The position numbers and the translations under genes were made by a program. From Pseudomonadota bacterium (GTDB lineage Bacteria; Pseudomonadota; Gammaproteobacteria; Xanthomonadales; Xanthomonadaceae), in contig JAFEEL010000059.1 of assembly GCA_018241125.1 (NCBI GenBank), positions 1-34,950 on the forward strand: 34,950 bases of DNA. The letters run 5' to 3'. The notes beneath the pieces were generated by a model, which saw only the letters and a program-made list of their open reading frames with translations, did no database searches and had not been told where the DNA came from. Of the stretch, positions 23,191 to 31,147 are shown one piece after another; position 1 is the first letter of the stretch; every line of letters starts with the position of its first letter.

Positions 23191-24537
23191 ATGACCGACG
23201 CCGTTGCTCCCCAATTCTGCGACCTGCTGATCGAAGCCGGCTGGGTAATCCCGGTCGAGCCGCATGGCGTGGTGTTGCCTGAGCATGCGGTGGCGATCAC
23301 GGACGGCGCCATTGTGGGGGTGCTGCCGATTGCCGCGGCCCGCAACGCCTTTCGCGCCGCCGAAGTCGTTGTGCGCCCGCACTCGGCGCTGATCCCCGGG
23401 CTGGTGAATGCGCACTGCCACAATGCCATGACCCTGTTGCGCGGGGTGGCCGACGACTTGCCGCTGCTGGACTGGTTGCAAGGCCACATCTGGCCGATCG
23501 AGGCCGCGGTGGTGGGCCCGCAGTTCGTCGCCGACGGCGTCGAGCTGGCGGTGGCGGAGATGCTGCGTGGCGGCACGACCTGCTGCAACGACATGTATTT
23601 CTTTCCCGATGTCGCCGCCGCCACCTACCGCCGGCACGGCTTCCGTGCGCTCGTGGGCTTGATCGTCATCGAGTTCCCGACTGCATGGGCGTCTTGCGCG
23701 GACGAATATTTCGACAAGGCCCGCGAAGTCCACGACCTGTATCGCGACGATCCGCTGGTACGCACGTGTTTCGCGCCACACGCACCGTACACGGTGAGCG
23801 ACGCCAGCTTCGAGCGCGTGCGCATGCTGGCCGACCAACTCGACCTGCCGATCCACTGCCACATCCACGAGACCGCGCACGAAGTCGCCGACTCGGTGAA
23901 GGCGCACGGCCAGCGCCCGCTGGCGCGGCTCGATCGGCTCGGCGTGTGCAACGACCGCTTGCTGGCGGTGCACATGACGCAGTTGACCGACGCCGAGATC
24001 GCCCTGTGCGCGGCCCGCGGCGTGAGCGTCGCGCATTGCCCGGAGTCCAATCTCAAGCTCGCCTCCGGCATTTGCCGCGCGCAGGACTTGCGTCGCGCGG
24101 GGGTAAATCTGGCGCTGGGCACGGACGGCTGCGCCAGCAACAACGATCTGGACCTGTTCGGCGAGATGCACACGGCCGCCCTGCTGGGCAAGATGGTCGC
24201 TGGCGACGCCGCCGCGATGGCCGCTGCCGATGTGCTGCGCATGGCCACGTTGGGCGGGGCGCGCGCGCTGGGCATGGGCGAGCGGATTGGCAGCATCAAG
24301 GTCGGGAAGCGCGCCGATGTGACGCTGGTGGACTTCGACTGCGTCGAAACCCAGCCGCTGTACGACCCGATCGCGCAGTTGGTGTACGCCGCCGGCCGCC
24401 AGCATGTCACCGACGTATGGGTCGATGGCGTGCGCCGGCTGCGTGACGGCCAGTTGGTGAACATCGACACGGATGCCGTGGTCGCCAATGCGCGACAATG
24501 GCGCGAACGCATCGGCGCAATCGAGCGCACGGCATGA
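23191..24537 (+). CDS. mtaD: TRZ/ATZ-family amidohydrolase (MtaD-like deaminase)
   Basis: This 448-residue cytosolic hydrolase belongs to the chlorohydrolase/deaminase group that includes 5'-methylthioadenosine/S-adenosylhomocysteine deaminases. Metal ligands are visible: H75 and H77 in VNAHCHNAM, the His of [12 protein letters not shown], the His in LLAVHMTQL, and the Asp of [14 protein letters not shown]. The position directly before ubiG and mupP matches the pseudomonad order, where the enzyme is annotated mtaD. The start is ATG 23191; an in-frame ATG at 23170 lies inside a REP element and is rejected. Its TGA overlaps the ubiG ATG (ATGA). Confidence 0.9.
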   Translation: MTDAVAPQFCDLLIEAGWVIPVEPHGVVLPEHAVAITDGAIVGVLPIAAARNAFRAAEVVVRPHSALIPGLVNAHCHNAMTLLRGVADDLPLLDWLQGHIWPIEAAVVGPQFVADGVELAVAEMLRGGTTCCNDMYFFPDVAAATYRRHGFRALVGLIVIEFPTAWASCADEYFDKAREVHDLYRDDPLVRTCFAPHAPYTVSDASFERVRMLADQLDLPIHCHIHETAHEVADSVKAHGQRPLARLDRLGVCNDRLLAVHMTQLTDAEIALCAARGVSVAHCPESNLKLASGICRAQDLRRAGVNLALGTDGCASNNDLDLFGEMHTAALLGKMVAGDAAAMAAADVLRMATLGGARALGMGERIGSIKVGKRADVTLVDFDCVETQPLYDPIAQLVYAAGRQHVTDVWVDGVRRLRDGQLVNIDTDAVVANARQWRERIGAIERTA

Positions 24538-25259
24538 GCACGGCATCCGAAAATTTCAATCAAGCCGAGCTCGACAAATTTGCCGAGTTGGCCCACAGAT
24601 GGTGGGACACCTCCGGTCCGCAGCGTGCCTTGCACGATCTCAACCCGGCGCGTCTGGCCTACGTGCGGGCGCGCACGCCGTTGCGCGGTGCGCGCGTGCT
24701 GGACGTGGGTTGCGGCGGCGGCCTGCTCAGCGAGGCGCTGGCCGCCGAGGGCGCGGAGGTGGTGGCATTGGACCTGGCGCCCGAGTTGATCGACGTCGCC
24801 CGTCTGCACCTGCTCGAAGCGCAGGTCGGGCGGCCTGATCTGCGCGTGGACTATCGCCTCGCTGCGGTCGAAACGCTCGCCGAGCAAGCGCCGGAACGCT
24901 TCGACGCCATCACCTGCATGGAACTGCTCGAGCACGTGCCCGATCCGGTTTCGATCATCCGTGCCTGCGCGCGACTGCTCAAACCGGGTGGTCGGTTGTT
25001 CTTGGCCACCCTCAGCCGCACTCCGGCGGCGTTCGCGCTGGCCATCGTCGGCGCCGAATACGTCGCCGGCTGGTTGCCCAAGGGCACCCATCGCTACGCG
25101 CAGTTCATCCGCCCCTCCGAGGTAGCGGCGTGGCTGCGCGACGCGGGAATGCAACTGGAAGACGTGAGCGGCCTGTATTACAACCCGTTGGCGCGCAGCG
25201 CGCGGACCGGGCGGAGAACCGACGTGAACTATCTTGCCTGTGCGGTGAAGCCGGCATGA
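24534..25259 (+). CDS. ubiG: Ubiquinone biosynthesis O-methyltransferase
   Basis: UbiG performs both O-methylations of ubiquinone synthesis with S-adenosylmethionine. The 241-residue protein starts [19 protein letters not shown], the usual UbiG N-terminus. It has SAM motif [10 protein letters not shown] at 55-63, the acidic [20 protein letters not shown], and the late [15 protein letters not shown] ending. It overlaps mtaD and mupP by four bases each, so the three are one translationally coupled operon. Confidence 0.97.
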   Translation: MSTASENFNQAELDKFAELAHRWWDTSGPQRALHDLNPARLAYVRARTPLRGARVLDVGCGGGLLSEALAAEGAEVVALDLAPELIDVARLHLLEAQVGRPDLRVDYRLAAVETLAEQAPERFDAITCMELLEHVPDPVSIIRACARLLKPGGRLFLATLSRTPAAFALAIVGAEYVAGWLPKGTHRYAQFIRPSEVAAWLRDAGMQLEDVSGLYYNPLARSARTGRRTDVNYLACAVKPA

Positions 25260-25939
25260 CCGATCTATCGATTGCTTGCGTGTTGTTCGATCTCGACGGC
25301 ACCCTCGTCGACAGCGCCCCCGACCTGCTGGTGGCGACCAATCGCCTGCTGCTCGACTTCGGGCGACCGCTGATCAAGCTCGAATGCTTGCGCCCGGTGG
25401 TGTCCAAGGGCTCGCGCGCCATGCTGGCGGTGGCGTTCCCCGATCTGGATGCGGCCGCACGTGAAAACCTGGTGCCGACCTTCCTCGATTACTACGGCAC
25501 TGCCATCTCCGACCAGAGCCGCGCGTTCGAGGGCGTCGAACAACTGCTTGGGCGGATCGAGCGCGCGCGCGTGCGCTGGGGCATCGTCACCAACAAGCCC
25601 GAAGGGTTGGCGCGCGCGGTGGTGGCCAAGCTGGGCTGGACGCAGCGTTGTGCGGTGCTGGTCGGCGGCGACAGCCTGCCGAAGAAAAAACCCGACCCGG
25701 ATCAACTGTTGCACGCTTGCGTGCAACTGGGCGTGGAGCCGGGGCGCTGCGTTTACGTCGGCGACGACGAGCGCGATGTGCAGGCCGCACGCGCTGCCGC
25801 CATGCCGTCGGTGGTGGCGCTGTGGGGCTATCGCGAAGCGCACGATGACCCGACCCGTTGGGGCGCGGATCGACGCATCGGCTTCCCGCTGGAGTTGTGC
25901 TTCGGCCTGGTCGATGGGTTCGGACGCGACAAGTATTGA
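25256..25939 (+). CDS. mupP: HAD phosphatase, MupP/Gph type
   Basis: This 227-residue HAD-superfamily phosphatase has motif [11 protein letters not shown] (nucleophile D12, acid D14), motif II in VTNKPEGLA, the KKKPDPDQL lysine motif and motif [16 protein letters not shown]. By homology it could be phosphoglycolate phosphatase (gph), but its place directly after mtaD-ubiG is the place of mupP in Pseudomonas, whose product removes phosphate from N-acetylmuramic acid 6-phosphate in the AnmK-MupP-AmgK-MurU recycling route. The synteny makes MupP the better guess. It overlaps ubiG (ATGA), and its stop overlaps the TTG start of the next gene (TTGA). Confidence 0.88.
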   Translation: MTDLSIACVLFDLDGTLVDSAPDLLVATNRLLLDFGRPLIKLECLRPVVSKGSRAMLAVAFPDLDAAARENLVPTFLDYYGTAISDQSRAFEGVEQLLGRIERARVRWGIVTNKPEGLARAVVAKLGWTQRCAVLVGGDSLPKKKPDPDQLLHACVQLGVEPGRCVYVGDDERDVQAARAAAMPSVVALWGYREAHDDPTRWGADRRIGFPLELCFGLVDGFGRDKY

Positions 25940-26721
25940 AGACCGATCCGCTCCGCGCCGGCAGCCAGGCCGCCGCCTTCATCGGCAAGTGGCGCGCACG
26001 CGAGCCGGAGATGGCGTTCGCCGAAGTATTCTGCCCACCTTCGCAGCGCACGCAGTTCGCGCTGTGGGGTGCGTTGGTGCTGGAATGCCGCGAAGCGGCA
26101 CTGGAGCTGAGCGACCCGCGGCCGACCCAGATCAAGTGCCTGTGGTGGGCCGAGGAAGCGACGCTGGCGGCGCAGGGTCATCCCCGGCACCCGCTCACGT
26201 GCGCGCTGGCGCAACCGGCGCTGCCGTGGGCACGGCTTGCGCAGGCGCTGGCGACGGTGGCCGACGACGACGCCGGGCGACCGGTGGATCGCGAAGCGGC
26301 ACTGGCGACGGTGGCGCCGCTGGCCGATGCACTGGTGGCGATGGAAGCGGCGCTGTTCGTGGTGCCCACTTCGGCGCCAGCACAGCGAGCGGCGGCGGCG
26401 CACCTGCTGGGCCAGCGTCTGCGCATCGGCCGTGAGGCTGGCCCCGGCGGGCGCGTGCCGCTGGCTTTGCTGGCGCGGCATGGTCTGACCGCCGCTGCCT
26501 TGGCCGGGCCGGGTGGGGAACCGGCACTCCGGGATTGGGCCGGCGAGCTGGCAGCAGCACTGCCGCGCGTGCCGCTGGAGGCGAGCCTGTTTCGCCGTGC
26601 GCGCACCGGTTTCGATGGCTGGCTGCTGCGCGAGCGCGCTGCCGGGCGCAATCGGCGCATGCCACCGTTGCGTGCGCTGTTGCGTGCCTGGACGGCGGCG
26701 CGTGATCGGGGCCCGGGTTAA
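25936..26721 (+). CDS. Squalene/phytoene synthase-like protein lacking catalytic Asp motifs
   Basis: This 261-residue protein resembles the all-helical squalene/phytoene synthase fold: FAEVFCPPSQRTQFALWGAL at the position of the first helix pair, PTQIKCLWWAEEA in place of the second, and the pattern HPLTCAL later. The aspartate-rich DxxxD motifs that bind diphosphates are not visible (the first reads ECREA), so a prenyl synthase activity is unlikely. It looks more like the NDUFAF6-type non-catalytic branch. The start is the TTG at 25936, which overlaps the mupP stop as TTGA, is in frame, and gives [16 protein letters not shown] farther upstream ATG at 25858 lies inside mupP. Function unknown. 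Confidence 0.72.
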   Translation: MKTDPLRAGSQAAAFIGKWRAREPEMAFAEVFCPPSQRTQFALWGALVLECREAALELSDPRPTQIKCLWWAEEATLAAQGHPRHPLTCALAQPALPWARLAQALATVADDDAGRPVDREAALATVAPLADALVAMEAALFVVPTSAPAQRAAAAHLLGQRLRIGREAGPGGRVPLALLARHGLTAAALAGPGGEPALRDWAGELAAALPRVPLEASLFRRARTGFDGWLLRERAAGRNRRMPPLRALLRAWTAARDRGPG

Positions 26722-26753
26722 AATGTCCGACCGCCACGCCAACCGCCTGGCGG
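26719..26753 (+). promoter_or_regulatory. folE2 promoter and leader candidate
   Basis: TAAAAT at 26719-26724 stands out in GC-rich surroundings and could be a -10; no good -35 is seen. The leader after it contains a CCGCCA/TGGCGG stem (26731-26736 and 26748-26753) and a 12-codon ORF beginning at 26723 (MSDRHANRLAAY) that ends just before the folE2 ribosome site. A regulatory role is speculative. Confidence 0.3.
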
Positions 26754-26774
26754 CGTATTGAATCTGAGGTGCGC

Positions 26775-27719
26775 ATGTCCAGCGATCAACTCCGCGAGTT
26801 TCGAGCACCCGCCCGTGGCGAGGAGGCGAGCCCGTTGCCGGACGTGGCGGCCGACATCGGTGCCAGCGACGGCCTGGACTGGGTCGGCATGGATGCCATC
26901 GAGCTGCCGTTGCGGCTGGTCGGGCAGACCGATCTGCGCATGCCGGCGCGGGTGAGCGCGCAGGTCGATCTGCGCGAGGGCGCGCGCGGCATCCACATGT
27001 CGCGGCTGTATCTGGCGCTGGATGCGCAGCTTGCCGATGCACCGTTGTCGCCGGCGCTGCTGGAAAGCCTGTTGCGAGAGTTCGTGGCGAGCCATGCCGG
27101 GCTTTCCACCCGCGCGCGGGTGCGCATCGATTTCGACCAGTTCCTGCGGCGTGCCGCCCTGGCCAGCGGCAACTGCGGCTGGCGGCGTTATCCGGTGACG
27201 CTCACGGCGAGCCTGCTGCCCACCGGATTCACCATCGAGGTGGCGTTTGCCGTCGTGTACTCGAGCACCTGCCCGGCGTCCACGGCATTGGCGCGGCAAC
27301 TGGTGGCCGAGGATTTTGCGCAGGCCTTCGCGGCCGATGCACCGCTCGATCGCGATGCCGCGTTGCGCTGGCTCGCCGGCGAACACGGCATGCGCGCCAC
27401 CCCGCACAGCCAGCGCAGCACCGCGAGCATCCGCGCGCGCCTGCTACCGGGCATCGAAGCGCTGCCATTGCAACGCCTGATCGACGGCGCCGAAGGCGCG
27501 TTGGCCACGCCGGTGCAAGCGGCGGTCAAGCGCATCGACGAGCAAGCCTTCGCGCGCGCCAATGGCGTCAACCCGATGTTCTGCGAAGATGCCGCGCGGC
27601 GCTTGCGGCAGTGGCTGCAACGCGAGCCGCTGGTGAGCGGCTTTCAGGTGCGCGTGGCGCACCACGAGAGTTTGCACGCGCACGATGCGGTGGCAGAGTT
27701 CGGCGCGGGCAGGCGCTGA
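26775..27719 (+). CDS. folE2: GTP cyclohydrolase FolE2 (type IB)
   Basis: FolE2 makes dihydroneopterin triphosphate from GTP for folate and queuosine-type pathways without strict zinc dependence. The 314-residue protein shows GIHMSRLY at 72-79, the GNCGWRRYPVT segment, catalytic Cys166 in SSTCPASTAL, and EHGMRATPHSQRS, the signature of the family. The start was placed at ATG 26775 with GAGG five bases upstream; a GTG at 26769 would add two residues. It follows the squalene-synthase-like gene by 53 bases and is followed by a strong hairpin. It is the one gene here for the first step in pterin synthesis; queG acts late in queuosine synthesis. Confidence 0.95.
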   Translation: MSSDQLREFRAPARGEEASPLPDVAADIGASDGLDWVGMDAIELPLRLVGQTDLRMPARVSAQVDLREGARGIHMSRLYLALDAQLADAPLSPALLESLLREFVASHAGLSTRARVRIDFDQFLRRAALASGNCGWRRYPVTLTASLLPTGFTIEVAFAVVYSSTCPASTALARQLVAEDFAQAFAADAPLDRDAALRWLAGEHGMRATPHSQRSTASIRARLLPGIEALPLQRLIDGAEGALATPVQAAVKRIDEQAFARANGVNPMFCEDAARRLRQWLQREPLVSGFQVRVAHHESLHAHDAVAEFGAGRR

Positions 27720-27777
27720 AGCGCAACCGCCGGAACCGACGTGCTGCACGGCTGGCCTCTTCGGCGGGCCGCATCGA

Positions 27778-27810
27778 AGCGCACCGGCCGCCTGGGGCGG
27801 CCGGTGCGCT
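27778..27810. terminator. Bidirectional hairpin between convergent genes
   Basis: AGCGCACCGGCCGCC (27778-27792) and GGCGGCCGGTGCGCT (27796-27810) form a perfect 15-bp stem with loop TGG, between the ends of folE2 and the convergent exported-protein gene. No T-run follows on either side, so termination efficiency is uncertain. Confidence 0.65.
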
Positions 27811-27838
27811 GTCGCGATACCCTGACGGCGCCGTGCGA

Positions 27839-28447
27839 TCAACCGCCGCGGCGCGCGCGGTTGTGCTTGTCGCGATAGATGCGCTTGCTGTCGCGGTTTT
27901 CCGTGCGCTGGATGCGGCCTTGTTCGCCCGCGCCGACGTAACCGTCGCGCCCGGCTCTGGATTCCAGATGGTCCACGTGCGCCTCGCGACCTTCCAGACG
28001 ACCGGTTTCCTTGTTGGTGAGCGAACCGTTGTCGACCCCGTTGTGGATGCGGCGTTCCTGATTCACGTCGCGCTGCACGTCATGCTGCATGCGCTCTGAG
28101 CTGCGCGAGTCGGGGTTGCCGGTCGCCGCATTGTGTTTGTCGGAGTAGATCGCGCGGCTTTCATGGTTTTGTTCGCGTTGGATCTGCGCCTTCTCGGCCG
28201 GCGACAGCTTGCCGTCGCGCAGGTCGCGCTGTTCGGTGCGGTCGATGCGCGCCTCGCCTTGCTCGAGCCGGGCCGCTTCGCGGGTGGTGAGCTGGCCGGA
28301 CTTCAGGCCCTGATCGATGCGTTGCTGTTGCTTGACATCGCGACCGGTCTCGCTGGCGGCCGATTGCGCCTGCGCGTTGGCGGCAAACGCCAGGCCAAGG
28401 GCGATGGCAGTGAACAGGGCGAGGCGAGACTGCACTAGAACCTTCAT
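27839..28447 (-). CDS. Exported protein with two 70-residue charged repeats
   Basis: This 202-residue precursor has a signal peptide (LALFTAIALGLAFAANAQAQ, cleavage near residue 28). The mature protein is made of two related units, about residues 39-108 and 129-198. Each has QQRIDQGLKSGQLTTREAAR-type helix pairs (GxLTxxExxRLE), an Asp-Gly turn (RDGKLSPAE and RDGYVGAGE), and an ending Ser-Arg/Lys-x-IY-x-DKHN. The composition is very rich in Arg, Asp, Gln and Glu. I do not recognise a named family; the Asp-Gly turns resemble loose EF-hand-like loops but calcium binding is a guess. GGAG lies about six bases before ATG 28447. The 247-base gap to the divergent DDAH gene must hold its promoter; I see none clearly. 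Confidence 0.8.
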   Translation of the reverse strand: MKVLVQSRLALFTAIALGLAFAANAQAQSAASETGRDVKQQQRIDQGLKSGQLTTREAARLEQGEARIDRTEQRDLRDGKLSPAEKAQIQREQNHESRAIYSDKHNAATGNPDSRSSERMQHDVQRDVNQERRIHNGVDNGSLTNKETGRLEGREAHVDHLESRAGRDGYVGAGEQGRIQRTENRDSKRIYRDKHNRARRGG

Positions 28448-28694
28448 GACGAGCTCCGTGGGATGGGTGGTGGTGCAGGCACAACAACGCCCACCCTTGC
28501 GACGGGTTGACGGGCAAGCCGCGGGATTCAGGTTACGGAAAGGTAATCCGGGCTGCCGTGGGTCGTGGCTGGGATGGCGAGCGCTTGCCGCGCGTGCGAC
28601 CATGCGCATCGCCTGCGGAACGACTGACTGAGATGGCTCGCTGTTTGCCAGCTCCCGGGTCGCGCCGCACTCGTTGCCATACCGGCCAACCGTC

Positions 28695-29471
28695 ATGCTG
28701 AAAGCCATCACCCGCGATGTCAGCGCCAGCCTGTCCGATTGCGAGCTGTCGTTCGTCGACCGCCGGCCCATCGACGTGGCCACGGCGCGTCTCCAGCATG
28801 CCGCCTATCGACAGGCGTTGACCGCGCTGGGCTGCACGGTGATCGAGCTGCCAGCCTTGGATGCGATGCCCGACGCGGTGTTCGTCGAGGACGTGGCGGT
28901 GGTGGTGGACGAGATCGCGGTGATGACGCGGCCGGGGGTGGAATCTCGGCGCAGTGAGGGCGCGGCGGTGGCTGCTGTGCTGGCCGGGTGCCGCCAGCTG
29001 CGACACATCCAGGCGCACGGCACGCTCGATGGCGGCGATGTGTTGCGCGTGGGCCGACGCGTGTTCGTCGGCCAGGGCGCACGCACCAACCCCGAAGGCA
29101 TCGCCCAGCTTGCCGGGCACCTGAGGCCGTTGGGCTACGCCGTGCAGGCGGTACCGACGCGGCATTGCCTGCATCTGAAATCGGCGGTCACGCAGGTGGG
29201 AGAAGACACCCTGTTGATCCAACCGCGCTGGATCGATCGCGAAGCGTTCGCAGGCTACCGTCTGATCGAAGTCGATCCGGACGAGGAACATGCCGCCAAT
29301 GCCTTGCTGATCGGTGAGGGTGGCGTGATCCACCCGGCCTGTTTCCCGCGCACCGGCGAGCGCTTGCAGCGCGGCGGCATCCACGTCGTGCCGGTGGACT
29401 TGTCCGAGTTGCAAAAAGCCGAGGGCGCAACCACCTGTTGCAGTATCGTGTTGCGTGCCTCGGGCGAGTGA
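28695..29471 (+). CDS. ddaH: Dimethylarginine dimethylaminohydrolase
   Basis: DDAH hydrolyses N-omega-methylated arginines to citrulline and methylamines. This 258-residue protein has the guanidine-modifying fold: VFVEDVAVVVDEIAVMTRPG, the GTLDGGDVLRVG segment at 109-120, RHCLHLKSAVT with catalytic His160, and the C-terminal TTCCSIVL with the nucleophile Cys at 248 or 249, as in known DDAH enzymes. The start is ATG 28695 (MLKAITRDVS, the usual beginning). A TTG at 28674 would add seven residues. It stands before msrB with a short gap and a separate ribosome site there. No arginine deiminase or ornithine pathway genes are adjacent. Confidence 0.93.
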   Translation: MLKAITRDVSASLSDCELSFVDRRPIDVATARLQHAAYRQALTALGCTVIELPALDAMPDAVFVEDVAVVVDEIAVMTRPGVESRRSEGAAVAAVLAGCRQLRHIQAHGTLDGGDVLRVGRRVFVGQGARTNPEGIAQLAGHLRPLGYAVQAVPTRHCLHLKSAVTQVGEDTLLIQPRWIDREAFAGYRLIEVDPDEEHAANALLIGEGGVIHPACFPRTGERLQRGGIHVVPVDLSELQKAEGATTCCSIVLRASGE

Positions 29472-29555
29472 TTGGTCGCGGCGCTGGTGCGTGCAAGTGT
29501 CGCGGTGCAGCGCCGTGGTGGGCTGGGTACGGCTGTAATCTTCAGGAGGCCGGTC

Positions 29556-30029
29556 ATGCAATGCCGGGTGTTCGCTGCCAACGGCGAGCTGGTCGGGCCG
29601 ATGGAAATGGCGCGCGTGCTGCAATCCGATGCGCAGTGGCAGGCGCAGCTATCGTCGGCGCAGTACCGTATCGCCCGCGGCAAGGACACGGAATTGCCCT
29701 TCTGCGGCACCTTGCTGGACAACCATCGCGACGGGGTCTATGCCTGCATCTGCTGCGCGCTGCCGTTGTTCGCATCCGGCGCGAAATTTCATTCGGGTAC
29801 CGGATGGCCGAGCTTTTTCCAGCCAATCGCGCCGGAAAACGTGATGACCGTGACCGATCGCAGCCACGGCATGCTGCGCGAGGAAATCCTGTGCGCGCGC
29901 TGCGACTGCCATCTCGGGCATGTTTTTCCCGACGGCCCGGCACCGACCGGACTGCGCTTTTGCGTGAACTCGGAATCGCTGCGTTTCGTGGATGCGGCGG
30001 ATTTGGCGAGTTTGGCCGAAGTGGGGTGA
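29556..30029 (+). CDS. msrB: Peptide methionine (R)-S-oxide reductase MsrB
   Basis: MsrB reduces the R-sulfoxide of methionine in proteins. The 157-residue protein has the zinc-binding CxxC pairs C64/C67 (VYACICCALPLF) and C113/C116 (ILCARCDCHLGHVF), the GTGWPSFFQP block and catalytic C136 in GLRFCVNSESLRF. C50 in LPFCG could be the resolving cysteine. AGGAGG (29544-29549) is six bases before ATG 29556, which fixes the start although the frame is open upstream. The first ~35 residues extend slightly beyond a minimal MsrB. No signal peptide, so the protein is cytosolic. Confidence 0.95.
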   Translation: MQCRVFAANGELVGPMEMARVLQSDAQWQAQLSSAQYRIARGKDTELPFCGTLLDNHRDGVYACICCALPLFASGAKFHSGTGWPSFFQPIAPENVMTVTDRSHGMLREEILCARCDCHLGHVFPDGPAPTGLRFCVNSESLRFVDAADLASLAEVG

Positions 30030-30036
30030 GTGGGGC

Positions 30037-30120
30037 AGGGAGCGGGAAGCAGGGAGCGGGAAGCAGCAGAGCGAGCGCGCACCTTTCACGAATCACGAAT
30101 CACGAATCACGAATCACGAA
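30037..30120. repeat. Short tandem repeats downstream of msrB
   Basis: A 14-bp unit AGGGAGCGGGAAGC occurs twice in tandem (30037-30064), and a 7-bp unit TCACGAA occurs five times without change (30086-30120). They fill the gap between convergent msrB and the GNAT gene. TCACGAA-type arrays of this kind are familiar to me from xanthomonad genomes. Unit size and lack of spacers exclude CRISPR. Confidence 0.9.
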
Positions 30121-30127
30121 TCACCAC

Positions 30128-30694
30128 TTACCCATGCGCCGGCAGACGGATCCGCCGCACTTCTTCGGCGCTCTTCAGGCGTGCGCCGGCGAAGTAGAAG
30201 GCGCGCATTTCCAGCCCGCGCTCGCTCACGCCGGCATAGTAAAAGCGCGGGTTCCACCACACCGGCTTGCGCAAGGCGCGGTAAAACCCTTCGTTTTCCA
30301 GCTCCAGCAGCACGCCGATGCAGGGAAAGCCGCGCTCGCGCGCAGCGGCTTCCAGCGTGGCGCAGGAGCGGTTGGTGATCTCGCGCACCAGCTTGGATGT
30401 ACGCCATTGCGGCGCCACGAAGGCGCGGTAGTAGAGCATCGGCTGGCCAAAGCGCGGCGGCAAGGTCGGCAGGGCCGTGGACACCGCGGCGATGGTGCCA
30501 TCGGGCGCGTGGGCGATCATCACCACCTGCGCCAGTCGGCGCTGCGCATCGTCCGTATTGGCAATGGCACGGTGGGCTTGCCAGAACGCCAGCACCCGCT
30601 GCGCGTCCGCAGATTGCAAGTTGCGCCAGGTCGACTGGAACTCGAAGCGTGGCGAGGGCGCGGTCGCCGGTTGTTCAAACGCCGCGCCGGTCAT
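30128..30694 (-). CDS. GNAT-like acetyltransferase
   Basis: This 188-residue protein fits the GNAT acyltransferase fold weakly to moderately: VVMIAHAPDGTIAAVSTALP as the central strand pair, YYRAFVAPQWRTSKLVREIT as the strand plus acetyl-CoA-binding helix region, and FPCIGVLLELENEGFYRAL and VWWNPRFYYAG near the end. The usual Q/RxxGxG/A loop is replaced by APQWRTSKL, so the family assignment is tentative. Substrate unknown. Start ATG 30692-30694 follows the barstar gene stop by 15 bases, so the two are probably one operon. Confidence 0.7.
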   Translation of the reverse strand: MTGAAFEQPATAPSPRFEFQSTWRNLQSADAQRVLAFWQAHRAIANTDDAQRRLAQVVMIAHAPDGTIAAVSTALPTLPPRFGQPMLYYRAFVAPQWRTSKLVREITNRSCATLEAAARERGFPCIGVLLELENEGFYRALRKPVWWNPRFYYAGVSERGLEMRAFYFAGARLKSAEEVRRIRLPAHG

Positions 30695-30709
30695 GCCCGC
30701 CGTCCCGCG

Positions 30710-31147
30710 TCAACCACCATGGCCGTCGAAGTCCGCATCGTCGAGCGCCACGAAGACCCAGAACGGTCTGCCGCGCTCGACCCAGTGCGTCGATGCATCT
30801 TCGAAGATATCCAGAAGCCGCGTGAAATCCACTGCGGCGGCGCTGCGCAGCGCGCTGGCGTTGTCGATCAGCAGCAGGTGTCCGCGGCTGTCGCGGCGAT
30901 CGAGGTCGATCAGCGCTTGCAGTAGCCCTTCGCGGCCGTGTTTGGCGAACCACGGCGCGCCGACCGCGGCGGTGACCTGTTCGATCGCGCGCGTCAGCGA
31001 GTCGATGCCGTTGAAGTCGATCTTGTGCGTCGTCCAGCCTTCGTGGCTGGCGGCCGCGTCGATGGCGACCAGATCGACGCCGTCGACCTGCCACGCGCCG
31101 GACGATGCGGTATCGGAAGAACAAAAGTCGATGCCTGAGGAGGCCAT
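30710..31147 (-). CDS. Barstar-family (ribonuclease inhibitor-like) protein
   Basis: This 145-residue protein matches the barstar family: HKIDFNGIDSLTRAIEQVTA (the strand and first helix), then AVGAPWFAKHGREGLLQAL, where barstar has the barnase-binding segment with its tyrosine-rich YYGxNxDAL. The strand HLLLIDNASAL and helix FTRLLDIFEDAS are next, then FWVFVALDD. It could bind and inhibit a secreted-type ribonuclease of the barnase group, but no such gene is in the window and the central motif differs (WFAKHGREGL). The start is ATG 31145-31147 (MASSGIDF). A perfect 14-bp palindrome GCGGCGATCGCCGC lies 34 bases upstream. It probably forms an operon with the GNAT gene. Confidence 0.82.
   Translation of the reverse strand: MASSGIDFCSSDTASSGAWQVDGVDLVAIDAAASHEGWTTHKIDFNGIDSLTRAIEQVTAAVGAPWFAKHGREGLLQALIDLDRRDSRGHLLLIDNASALRSAAAVDFTRLLDIFEDASTHWVERGRPFWVFVALDDADFDGHGG

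Noticed and set aside
30037-30120. CRISPR-like array
   Set aside because: The units are 7 and 14 bp, directly abutting, with no unique spacers and no cas genes.
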